9,662 nt of DNA from DAIOHQ01 sp036744635 (GTDB taxonomy: Bacteria; Planctomycetota; Phycisphaerae; Tepidisphaerales; Tepidisphaeraceae): assembly GCA_036744635.1 (NCBI GenBank), contig DAIOHQ010000194.1, positions 1 through 9,662 on the forward strand, given 5' to 3'. Position 1 is the stretch's first letter. The number at the start of each line of letters is the position of its first letter. The notes beneath the pieces were generated by a model. It worked only from the letters and a program-made list of their open reading frames with translations, was not told the DNA's origin and did no database searches. Both the position numbers and the translations under genes were made by a program. Positions 1-5,584 of the stretch are shown in pieces.

Positions 1-288
1 GACACTTGGGGGAGGGTTTGGCCACAGATGGGGCACAGATGCGCACAGATGCTGGATTGGGAAGGAGTTAACCGCGAAGGCGCGGAGGAGCGAAGAGAAA
101 AGTTTTTTTTCGTTTTGGGGATTTTGTGGTTTTAGGGCGTTGCGCTGGCGGCGCGCCGGGCGCGCAATTGGCGAGTTGCGCTCGACTATTGGCGGGGGAT
201 GTGGTGGGGTGACGGTGAGGACAGGGCTTAATTTGCCCGTGCTGAGGCGGATATCTTCGGAAGTCCCCTGTAGCTAATTTCTTTGCAA
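1..288. other. Non-coding stretch with short interspersed repeats
   Basis: No convincing gene is seen here. The left part has three copies of cacagatg at 23-30, 34-41 and 44-51, spaced 10-11 nt apart. It is followed at about 73-97 by a purine-rich run of loosely repeated cgcgaagg/cgcggagg units and by a T8 run at 103-110. Such cacagatg and cggagg strings are known as intergenic filler in several bacterial groups, including planctomycetes and verrucomicrobia; that is recollection, not a search. A 15-bp odd palindrome lies at 151-165. I see no clear terminator for the nuclease gene that ends at 289. Confidence 0.6.
23..97. repeat. Short imperfect tandem motifs (cacagatg and cgcgaagg/cggagg types)
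   Basis: Three cacagatg words (23-30, 34-41, 44-51) are followed by about three 8-9 nt purine-rich units around 73-97. A related cacggagg/cgcggagg/cacggag series occurs at 3308-3332, so the second motif is dispersed within this window. Function unknown; probably decayed low-complexity intergenic repeats. Confidence 0.5.
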
Positions 289-1029
289 TTAGAACATTTG
301 CGTTTCGATAAGTTTCATGTATCGATTGGCATAGAAAAGGTCTGGTTGTTGGGATCGCGGTCTGCAACGAATCGCGAAGCGCGGGTCTTGTGGGTTATCT
401 GGTTCGAACAAGACAAAACCTAGGCCGAACACCTGGCAGAGTGCGTCAAGACGTGCCACTTCATCGTCGGGCGCTTTGTTTGAAATCACCAAGTAGACCT
501 TGTGGCTAAACAGGCAGTACGCACACGCCTGTCCAAACGCCGTCACAAGCTGATATACGTCGGGCTTGATTTCGGCAGAAACGATTTCGACAGGGGCCTG
601 AATGATATCACTCCGCTTTGATTCGCGCTTCCCGATTACGTCGGGCGTTCCCCATTTGTCTCGGAAGCAGTTGCCTCCCAGGCAGATGGCTTTCGTGCAT
701 TCTTCCGTTTCATTGACAAGCCAGTCTGCAAAGGGTGCGTAGAAGTCCTCCTCCTTAAACTTCGTTGGCTTGGCGATGAGCTCATCCTTGAGTTGATCGG
801 TGTCACCCTCGCGGTACTTCGTTAGGCGGAACAGTCCGCGCGAAGGTTTGTAAACTTGATCAGGCAGTTGTTCGGCAAGATCCCACAGAGTACCCCCCAC
901 TGTGTTGGGTTTGAGCGCCGTATCTCGCGCCAAGACCTGTCGAACGATCTCTGAATAGCGAATCCCTTCGGGGTTATCGCGAAGTAATTCAAGAGCCGTT
1001 TCTCGTATGCGATGGGTAATTTTGGCCAT
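289..1029 (-). CDS. Winged-helix plus PD-(D/E)XK-type nuclease, putative restriction/defence endonuclease
   Basis: 246 residues. Residues about 1-75 look like a winged-helix DNA-binding domain (HARE-HTH or Mrr-N type): helices around RETALELL and YSEIVRQVL, then a wing ending YKPSRGLFRLTKY. Residues about 92-185 look like a restriction-endonuclease fold: an acidic helix (KEEDFYAPFADWL, 92-104), D130 in GTPDVIG, E153 and K155 in AEIK, and Q167-x3-Y171 on the next helix. This matches the D...ExK and QxxxY arrangement of PD-(D/E)XK nucleases. The protein probably binds and cuts DNA; target and cofactor cannot be told. The start is supported by AGGAG (1035-1039 on the complement) 5 nt upstream, inside the tail of the preceding gene. 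With a 9-nt gap the two genes are almost surely one operon. GC is visibly lower than in neighbours (31/60 on line 661-720). The domain reading is by motif only; the defence role is inferred. Confidence 0.75.
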   Translation of the reverse strand: MAKITHRIRETALELLRDNPEGIRYSEIVRQVLARDTALKPNTVGGTLWDLAEQLPDQVYKPSRGLFRLTKYREGDTDQLKDELIAKPTKFKEEDFYAPFADWLVNETEECTKAICLGGNCFRDKWGTPDVIGKRESKRSDIIQAPVEIVSAEIKPDVYQLVTAFGQACAYCLFSHKVYLVISNKAPDDEVARLDALCQVFGLGFVLFEPDNPQDPRFAIRCRPRSQQPDLFYANRYMKLIETQMF

Positions 1030-1038
1030 TGGCTCTCC

Positions 1039-1443
1039 TTAGCGGCAGAACACTTCGGTTTTCCCGGCGCGCCTTAATATCCCATCAAACTCTTCTTCGG
1101 TGATGTACTTCCCGTACTGGTATTGCGCAATGTCGAGGTCGGTCATACGGACAGGATCGGAATATTGCGTCGATTTCCGAACTTGATAGACCCCTTTCAC
1201 GGGTGGATACGCCTCCAGATCTGCGGCTGTCGGTGACTCAATGCCATCAACTTCGAAGTGCCCGAATGCGAATCCCTCTCGACAGAGGATGATGATTTCC
1301 GCCCGCTTTTTCTGGCTATAGCGGTACCGGCCATCTTCACTTTGGAATACTCCACCGCCGATGTAGGTTTTTAGAGCCGCGGCACTTGAAAATCCTGCGG
1401 CCGACTTGTCTCCGTGCCCATACACTAGAATCTTGCGCGGCAT
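1039..1443 (-). CDS. Small protein of unknown function, partner of the nuclease; possible PUA/EVE-like fold
   Basis: 134 residues, not recognised with certainty. The N-terminus (MPRKILVYGHGDKSAAGFSS) is followed by a basic segment (SQKKRAEIIILCREG). Then comes a strand-rich core around residues 66-104 with the words FGHFEVDG, AYPPVKGVYQVR and YSDPVRM. The order 'strand, G-x-F-x-V, YPPVKGVY, PVR' resembles small PUA/ASCH/EVE-like beta-barrels that read modified bases in restriction systems, but this is a weak pattern inference. No signal peptide or membrane segment is seen. GAGG (1452-1455 on the complement) sits 8 nt before the ATG. The TAA stop overlaps the ribosome site of the downstream nuclease, so translation may be coupled. 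A plausible promoter lies at 1512-1541. Its composition (34/60 and 31/60 GC on the two lines 1201-1320) sets it apart with the nuclease from the GC-richer neighbours. Confidence 0.7.
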   Translation of the reverse strand: MPRKILVYGHGDKSAAGFSSAAALKTYIGGGVFQSEDGRYRYSQKKRAEIIILCREGFAFGHFEVDGIESPTAADLEAYPPVKGVYQVRKSTQYSDPVRMTDLDIAQYQYGKYITEEEFDGILRRAGKTEVFCR

Positions 1444-1511
1444 AGGTGCATCCTCTTGAATATCCAGCCACAGTCCGAGTGAACGTACTCGACAGACCGC
1501 AACGTTCGCAC

Positions 1512-1541
1512 ATGATAATGCGTCGGATCAGTTCATGCCAA
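1512..1541 (-). promoter_or_regulatory. Candidate sigma70-type promoter for the two-gene nuclease operon
   Basis: Reading the minus strand, TTGGCA (1541-1536, 5/6 to the -35 consensus) is followed after 18 nt by TATCAT (1517-1512, 5/6 to the -10). Transcription would begin near 1505 and leave a leader of about 60 nt before the ATG at 1443. It is the only good promoter-like pair I see upstream of the operon. Planctomycete promoters are not well characterised, so this is tentative. Confidence 0.35.
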
Positions 1542-1623
1542 ATCAAATGACCGGCGCGGAAGCGTTTCGCTTCTACAGACTGAGATCGGGCACAGCTCGG
1601 CTATCGCCCAAGCAGGCAATCGC

Positions 1624-2472
1624 TTACCGCATCGGATCGAAAACCCCGCCTTTTTTGTTTTGGTAGAAAACCACCGAGCCGTCGGAGAAGGCTACGTTTT
1701 CGGCGTAGGGGCAGATTTCCAAACTGCCGGGGATGGAGCCGATCATGTCCCTTCTGTGGGGCATGACGAAGTGGGCGAAGCCGGGTTCCCAGCCGACCAT
1801 TACCTGGGGGCAGGTGAAGAGCGGGCCGCGTTTCTTGTAGCCGGTGAATTGGGGGAAGCCGCCGGCCGCCCATGTCAGGTTGCCGCCGTTGTAGACGGCC
1901 ACGTTGTTGCCGGAGGCGTTGGATGAGCCCGGGCCATACCAGACGAAGGCGGGGGCCTTCTTGAACGAATCCTGGGCGGGGTTGGTTTCCACCTGGTTGA
2001 TGGCGGCGCGGCCGAAGGGGAAGGCGCCGGAGTTGGGGGCGTTGGTCGATGAGATGAACACGTCGCCGGTGAAGTCGCAGGCGGTGCAGCCGAGAATGTC
2101 CGGATTGGCCAGCCCGGCCAATTGCAGATATCCGCGCCAGTAATTGTGGCCGCTGCGGTGTTCCCACCAGACGTGGCTGCCGCCGTCGTAGTTGTAGTGG
2201 GGATCCGAGCCATAGAAGACCTGGCTGTAGTTTGGCCAGGGCTGGCCCCAAAACGGGCAGCCGGGGTCGTAGTTCTGCAGGCCGGCCTTGTACTGGTTGT
2301 TGTACATCATGATGGCCAGCAGGCACTGGCGGGCGGTGGAGGCGCAGCGGATGTCGGCGGCCTGCTCGCGCACTTTGCGCAGGGTCGGCAGGAGCATGGA
2401 GATCAGCAGCGCGATGATGCCGATGACCACCAGCAGTTCGACAAGGGTAAAAGCGCGACGGCGCGAGATCAT
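1624..2472 (-). CDS. Type II secretion pseudopilin-like protein (prepilin N-terminal methylation motif)
   Basis: 282 residues from the ATG at 2472. The N-terminus MISRRRAFTLVELLVV is a prepilin leader: short basic leader, peptidase cleavage expected between A7 and F8, Glu at +5 (E12), then a hydrophobic helix to about residue 28 that anchors in the inner membrane. The rest is a globular domain rich in Gly, Asn and Trp, as in the large solitary pseudopilin families of Planctomycetota (DUF1559-like), which often end in an H-x9-DG motif. Here the end reads AENVAFSDGSVVFY: DG is kept (264-265) but the expected His is Cys254. An upstream in-frame ATG at 2523 would give 17 more residues. I prefer 2472 because GGAG lies 7 nt before it and it gives a normal-length leader. 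Residue -1 is Ala, not the usual Gly. The substrate and role are unknown; assembly into a filament is not shown. Confidence 0.85.
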   Translation of the reverse strand: MISRRRAFTLVELLVVIGIIALLISMLLPTLRKVREQAADIRCASTARQCLLAIMMYNNQYKAGLQNYDPGCPFWGQPWPNYSQVFYGSDPHYNYDGGSHVWWEHRSGHNYWRGYLQLAGLANPDILGCTACDFTGDVFISSTNAPNSGAFPFGRAAINQVETNPAQDSFKKAPAFVWYGPGSSNASGNNVAVYNGGNLTWAAGGFPQFTGYKKRGPLFTCPQVMVGWEPGFAHFVMPHRRDMIGSIPGSLEICPYAENVAFSDGSVVFYQNKKGGVFDPMR

Positions 2473-2479
2473 GCGGGGT

Positions 2480-2483
2480 CTCC
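2480..2483 (-). promoter_or_regulatory. Ribosome binding site that selects the pseudopilin start
   Basis: GGAG on the minus strand, 7 nt upstream of the ATG at 2472. The longer frame starting at 2523 has no comparable site. The choice also gives the prepilin leader a typical seven-residue length. Confidence 0.6.
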
Positions 2484-2581
2484 GGAACGAGATGAAGGGT
2501 ATGGGATTATATCGGTTTTCCATCGGCGGGACAATGTGGGTGGCGAATTGATCAGGGCGCCCACCGCAGGTGCCGCAGGTG

Positions 2582-3241
2582 TTAATGGCGGCCGTTGCTG
2601 CCGTGCATGAGGGCCAGGATTTCGCTGCGGCTGGAGGGGTTTTCCTTGAAGATGCCGCGCAGGGCGCTGGTGACCATGATGCTGCCGTGTTTTTTGGCGC
2701 CGCGGATGGTCATGCAGGTGTGGGTGGCCTCGATGACGCAGGCGGCGCCGATGGGGGTGAGCTCGTCCATCAGGGCGTCGGCGATCTGGGTGGTCAGCCG
2801 CTCCTGCACCTGGGGGCGGCGGGCGTAGCCTTCGACCAGCCTGGCGAGTTTGCTCAGGCCGACGACCTTGCCGTCGGGGAGATAGGCGACGTGGGCCCGG
2901 CCAGTGAAGGGGAGCAGGTGGTGCTCGCAGAGGGAGTGGAATTCGATGTCGCGGAGCAGGACGACCTCATCGTAGCGCTCGTGGAAGATGGTCTTGAGGT
3001 GCTTGCGCGGGTCCACCCGCAGGCCGGCCATCAGTTCAGCATAGGAGCGCGCAACGCGGTTGGGGGTTTTCAACAGACCTTCGCGGTCGGGGTTTTCGCC
3101 GACGGCCAGCAGGACCTCGCGGATGGCCCTTTCGAGGCGGGGGATATCGACTTCCTTGAAGGGAGGCTCGGGAGGTTTGGCGGGCGAGGCAGGGGAGGGG
3201 GGGTCGGTCTTGGGGGAAAGGTCGTTGTGCGGGTTGGCCAT
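2582..3241 (-). CDS. folE: GTP cyclohydrolase I
   Basis: 219 residues, close to the 222 of the E. coli enzyme. It converts GTP to 7,8-dihydroneopterin triphosphate, the first step of tetrahydrofolate synthesis, and also feeds queuosine-type deazapurines; it acts in the cytoplasm as a homodecamer. Visible hallmarks: RLERAIREVLLAVGENPDREGLLKTPNRVA (35-64), the zinc and catalytic segment SLCEHHLLPF with C105, H107 and H108, the second zinc cysteine C176 in THTCMTIRGAKK, and the GTP-binding region VGLSKLARLVEGYARRPQVQERLT. Residues 1-28 form a Pro-rich, probably disordered extension (PPSPASPAKPPEPP). AAGGAG (3249-3254 on the complement) lies 7 nt before the ATG. No other folate gene is next to it; the divergent neighbour is an SDR and the downstream one a pseudopilin, so it is probably transcribed alone. 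Confidence 0.97.
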   Translation of the reverse strand: MANPHNDLSPKTDPPSPASPAKPPEPPFKEVDIPRLERAIREVLLAVGENPDREGLLKTPNRVARSYAELMAGLRVDPRKHLKTIFHERYDEVVLLRDIEFHSLCEHHLLPFTGRAHVAYLPDGKVVGLSKLARLVEGYARRPQVQERLTTQIADALMDELTPIGAACVIEATHTCMTIRGAKKHGSIMVTSALRGIFKENPSSRSEILALMHGSNGRH

Positions 3242-3265
3242 GTCTTCGCTCCTTGGTTAGGGAGG

Positions 3266-3271
3266 ATTATA
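3266..3271 (-). promoter_or_regulatory. Candidate -10 element for folE
   Basis: The minus strand reads a perfect TATAAT here. A start about 7 nt further would leave a leader of roughly 18 nt that still contains the AAGGAG site. No good -35 hexamer is found 16-18 nt upstream, so the call rests on the -10 and the spacing alone. Confidence 0.35.
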
Positions 3272-3307
3272 GCGGGGAAGTTTGGATTGGGGATTCGCTG
3301 GGAAAAA

Positions 3308-3332
3308 CACGGAGGCGCGGAGGCACGGAGAC
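3308..3332. repeat. cacggagg/cgcggagg imperfect tandem repeat
   Basis: Three units (cacggagg, cgcggagg, cacggag) in a row. The same style of purine-rich unit occurs at about 73-97, which marks it as a dispersed intergenic repeat type rather than chance composition. Confidence 0.5.
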
Positions 3333-3346
3333 GGGATGCGGGGGAG

Positions 3347-3371
3347 ATTGAAAATTGAAAATTGAAAATTG
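3347..3371. repeat. aaaattg heptamer tandem repeat
   Basis: A partial unit attg (3347-3350) is followed by three perfect copies of aaaattg (3351-3357, 3358-3364, 3365-3371). Looser gaaattt copies lie near 3413-3426. It may be slippage-prone and lies between two divergent genes, so copy number could vary between strains. Confidence 0.75.
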
Positions 3372-3422
3372 AAGAGAGAGTCACACCCGATCGCGTCGCG
3401 GGCGCGTGGGGAAATTTGAAAT

Positions 3423-3450
3423 TTGACATTTTCATTTTTCGATTTGCAAT
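3423..3450 (+). promoter_or_regulatory. Candidate promoter for the epimerase gene
   Basis: TTGACA (3423-3428, perfect -35) is followed after 16 nt by TGCAAT (3445-3450, 4/6 to the -10). A second, weaker pair nearby is TTGACT (3474-3479) with TATCAT (3494-3499), but its 14-nt spacer is too short. Both lie upstream of the ATG at 3553. Confidence 0.3.
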
Positions 3451-3552
3451 GGTTTGTCCTCAACCCCGTCTCCTTGACTCCGTGTCTTGTGTTTATCATT
3501 GCGTGAGTCGGTGGGATGTTTGCAGTTGGACAAAGCTGGTAAACTCCGGGGC

Positions 3553-4563
3553 ATGAACGCACTCATCGTTGGCGGCACGGGATTGATCAGCCGGGGGATT
3601 GTCAAGCACCTGTTGGCGCGGGGCATCGACGTCACCATGTACAACCGGGGAAAGACGGATAACCCGCTGCCGGGGAACGTGAAGGAAATTCGCGGAGACC
3701 GCAGCGATGAGGCGGCATTTGAGACGGAGTTCGCCGGCGCGGGGCGGAAGTTCGACGTTGTCATCGACATGATCTGTTTCACCCCGCAGCAGGCGGAGAG
3801 TTCTGTGCGCGCCTTCGGCGGGCGCTGCGAGCAGTTCATCTTCTGCTCGACGGGGTGCATCTACGGGGTGAAGGTGCTGCCGGAGGTGATCATCCGCGAG
3901 GATTTCCCGCCGGAGCCGATCAGCGGATATGGCAAGGGGAAGCTGGAGTGCGAGAAGATTTTCATGCGCGCCCACGAGGCTGGGAAGTTCAAGACCACGC
4001 TGATCCGGCCGAGCCACACCTACGGCGAAGGGTGGCCGATGCTGGATAACCTGGAGTTCAATTCGGTGGCGTGGGACCGGATCGAGAAGGGGCTGCCGGT
4101 GCTGTGCGCGGGAGATGGGTTGGGATTGTGGGTCTCCACCCATCGCGATGATTGCGGCAAGCTGTTCGCGTACGCCGCGGGCAATGCCAGGACCTACGGG
4201 GAGGATTACAACGCGACGCAGGATGAGATCATCACCTGGCGGGATTACTATCGCGAGGTGGCGCGGGCGCTGGGGAAGCAGGCGCAGGTGCTGTTCATGC
4301 CGGCGGAGTGGATCATCGGCCATGACAAGGCCCGGTTTGGGTTGCTGGCGGAGATCACCCAGTTTCATGGGGCGTATGGGTCGGAGAAGGCCAAGCTCGA
4401 TGTGCCGGAATTCAAGTGCGAGATCACGCTGGAAGAGGGGGCGAGGCGCACGCTGGCTGATGCGCGGCGGCGGGGGGCGTGGGGCGATGGGACCAAGGAT
4501 GCGCTGTATCAGCAGATGGTGGATAAGGCGCTATCGGCGGGGGTGACGGCGGTGGAGGCGTGA
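3553..4563 (+). CDS. NAD-dependent epimerase/dehydratase-like SDR protein
   Basis: 336 residues from the ATG at 3553. The N-terminus MNALIVGGTGLISRGIVKHLL is an extended-SDR Rossmann fold with the glycine-rich GGTGLIS cofactor loop (7-13), and NRGK (31-34) follows the second strand. GDRSD (48-52) is the usual adenine-contact region. FCSTGCIYG (97-105) holds the central active-site Ser/Thr strand, and YGKGK (126-130) gives the YxxxK catalytic pair Y126/K130. RPSHTYGEG (152-160) and the later substrate domain are also family-like. The family acts on nucleotide sugars or related compounds; the NRG motif and overall shape recall the CSP41-like/atypical epimerases, and the substrate cannot be read from sequence. 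An in-frame TTG at 3487 would add 22 poorly conserved-looking residues, so I start where the Rossmann strand begins. The ribosome site is weak. A REPIN-like element begins 4 nt after the stop. Confidence 0.88.
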   Translation: MNALIVGGTGLISRGIVKHLLARGIDVTMYNRGKTDNPLPGNVKEIRGDRSDEAAFETEFAGAGRKFDVVIDMICFTPQQAESSVRAFGGRCEQFIFCSTGCIYGVKVLPEVIIREDFPPEPISGYGKGKLECEKIFMRAHEAGKFKTTLIRPSHTYGEGWPMLDNLEFNSVAWDRIEKGLPVLCAGDGLGLWVSTHRDDCGKLFAYAAGNARTYGEDYNATQDEIITWRDYYREVARALGKQAQVLFMPAEWIIGHDKARFGLLAEITQFHGAYGSEKAKLDVPEFKCEITLEEGARRTLADARRRGAWGDGTKDALYQQMVDKALSAGVTAVEA

Positions 4564-4567
4564 GCTT

Positions 4568-4665
4568 GTAGCACGGGCTTTTCAAGCCGTGCCGGGGTGC
4601 CTGCGAAATACCAGAGGTGTTTTTCCAACCCAGCGGTCTGGGCACGGGTTGGAAACCCGTGCTAC
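4568..4665. repeat. REPIN-like element, copy 1 (two hairpins in inverted orientation)
   Basis: The ends are inverted repeats: gtagcacgggctt (4568-4580) against aaacccgtgctac (4653-4665), with one mismatch. Each end also folds by itself: the left hairpin is gcacgggctt/aagccgtgc with a one-base bulge and the right is gcacgggtt/aacccgtgc (4642-4662, loop gga). The roughly 48 nt between them are not conserved with copy 2 at 7778-7873. It lies 4 nt after the epimerase stop and may act as a transcript 3' end. Confidence 0.85.
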
Positions 4666-4747
4666 TTAGTGGTCACGGTTTGCGTGCATCGGCCGCGCCC
4701 GATAAAGTGTTGCGGCACTGGCGGACAGGAAATTCTGCGAGGATCTG

Positions 4748-5551
4748 ATGAAGACGGCGTTGACGATTGGCGGCTCAGACTCCAGCGGCGGGGCGGGAAT
4801 TCAGGCCGACCTCAAGGCGTTCACGGTTCTGGGCGTCTATGGCATGACGGCCATCACCGCCGTCACCGCGCAAAGCACGATGGGCATCGCCGAATCTTTC
4901 GAGATGACGCCGGAATTGGTGGCGCGGCAGATCGATGCCGTCGCCGGGGACATTCAAGTCGATGCCTGCAAGACTGGAATGCTGGCCAACGCCGCCATCA
5001 TCGGGGCGGTGGAAGAGGCACTCAAGCGCAACCAGCTCCAGCCCTATGTCTGCGACCCGGTGATGGTCTCCAAGAGCGGCGCCCGCGGCGGCCGGCTGCT
5101 GAAGGCGGATGCGCTGCCGGCGCTGAAGAAACTTTTCGCCCGCGCCACCGTCATCACCCCCAATCTGCGCGAGACGGCGGAACTGACCGGGCAAGCGGAG
5201 ATCGCGCCGACGATTGCCGCCGCCAAGGATGCCGCCCGCCGGCTGGCGGATATGGGGGCCAAGGCGGTGATCGTCAAAGGCATTCCCTCGGGCAATCAGA
5301 TGGTGGATGTCTACTTCGATGGCCGGGAATTCCTGGAGTTCGCCGGCGTCATGCAGCCCAATGAGAAGACCCACGGCAGCGGCTGCGCCTTCAGCGCTGC
5401 CATCACCGCCGGGCTGGCCAATCGTCTCAAGCTTGTCGATGCCATCGACCAGGCCAAGCAGCTTGTCACCATGGCGATTCAGTTCGGCGACGGCCAGGGC
5501 CGCGGCATTACGCCGGTGAACGTTCTCGCATTTGCGCCGAAGAAGAAGTAA
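4748..5551 (+). CDS. thiD: Hydroxymethylpyrimidine/phosphomethylpyrimidine kinase
   Basis: 267 residues, normal for ThiD. It phosphorylates HMP and then HMP-P to HMP-PP, the pyrimidine half used to build thiamine phosphate, in the cytoplasm. Ribokinase-fold marks are clear: GGSDSSGGAGIQADLK (8-23) at the substrate and nucleotide site, TAQSTMG (40-46), KTGMLA (75-80), CDPVMVSKSG (102-111), TPNLRETAELTG (137-148), and THGSGCAFSAA (208-218) with the anion-hole GSGC and catalytic Cys213. The usual VKGGH segment reads VKGIPSGNQMVD (176-187), a small departure that need not affect catalysis. GAGGA at 4739-4743 is 4 nt before the ATG. No other thiamine gene is adjacent, and I see no TPP riboswitch in the 184-nt space upstream, most of which is the REPIN-like element. 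The RTX gene follows after 33 nt. Confidence 0.95.
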   Translation: MKTALTIGGSDSSGGAGIQADLKAFTVLGVYGMTAITAVTAQSTMGIAESFEMTPELVARQIDAVAGDIQVDACKTGMLANAAIIGAVEEALKRNQLQPYVCDPVMVSKSGARGGRLLKADALPALKKLFARATVITPNLRETAELTGQAEIAPTIAAAKDAARRLADMGAKAVIVKGIPSGNQMVDVYFDGREFLEFAGVMQPNEKTHGSGCAFSAAITAGLANRLKLVDAIDQAKQLVTMAIQFGDGQGRGITPVNVLAFAPKKK

Positions 5552-5572
5552 TCTGCGGGGCAGTCAATCAAC

Positions 5573-5579
5573 AAGGAGG
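5573..5579 (+). promoter_or_regulatory. Strong Shine-Dalgarno site of the RTX-repeat gene
   Basis: AAGGAGG, a full match to the anti-Shine-Dalgarno core, ends 5 nt before the ATG at 5585. It is clearly the strongest ribosome site in the window and lies within the 33 nt that separate the gene from thiD. Confidence 0.75.
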
Positions 5580-5584
5580 TTGTC

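Larger units (their letters stand above)
3242..3552. other. Divergent intergenic spacer between folE and the epimerase gene
   Basis: This 311-nt spacer holds the control regions of two divergent genes and much simple-sequence DNA: cggagg-type units (3308-3332), aaaattg heptamers (3351-3371) and AT-rich gaaattt stretches (3410-3450). A TTG at 3487 is in frame with the epimerase but is an unlikely start. No small gene or structured RNA can be supported. Confidence 0.6.

Noticed and set aside
151..165. GC-rich odd palindrome as terminator of the nuclease gene
   Set aside because: The centre is a single base, too tight for a stable hairpin, and no U-run follows on the minus strand; it is more than 120 nt past the stop.
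68..367. 99-residue minus-strand frame at the left edge
   Set aside because: Pro/Lys/Arg-rich translation of low-complexity repeats, overlapping the end of the nuclease gene; no family resemblance.
1337..1546. 69-residue minus-strand frame with a TTG start and one CxxC
   Set aside because: It overlaps the start of the 134-residue gene by over 100 nt in another frame, lacks a ribosome site and has no recognisable domain.
1559..1573. Perfect 6-bp hairpin (gaagcg/cgcttc) as terminator of the pseudopilin gene
   Set aside because: The stem is short, it lies about 50 nt past the stop and no U-tract follows in the reading direction.
2570..3358. 262-residue plus-strand frame opposite folE
   Set aside because: Antisense shadow of folE with Gly/Ala/Val-rich composition and no domain.
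3487..3552. TTG start giving the epimerase 22 extra residues
   Set aside because: The extension precedes the first Rossmann strand, has no clear ribosome site and overlaps the likely promoter region.
3496..4368. Long minus-strand open frame opposite the epimerase
   Set aside because: Shadow frame produced by high GC; the sense strand carries a full set of SDR motifs.
4666..4747. TPP riboswitch upstream of thiD
   Set aside because: The space is short after the REPIN-like element, and I see neither the CTGAGA-type nor the second conserved thi-box segment.
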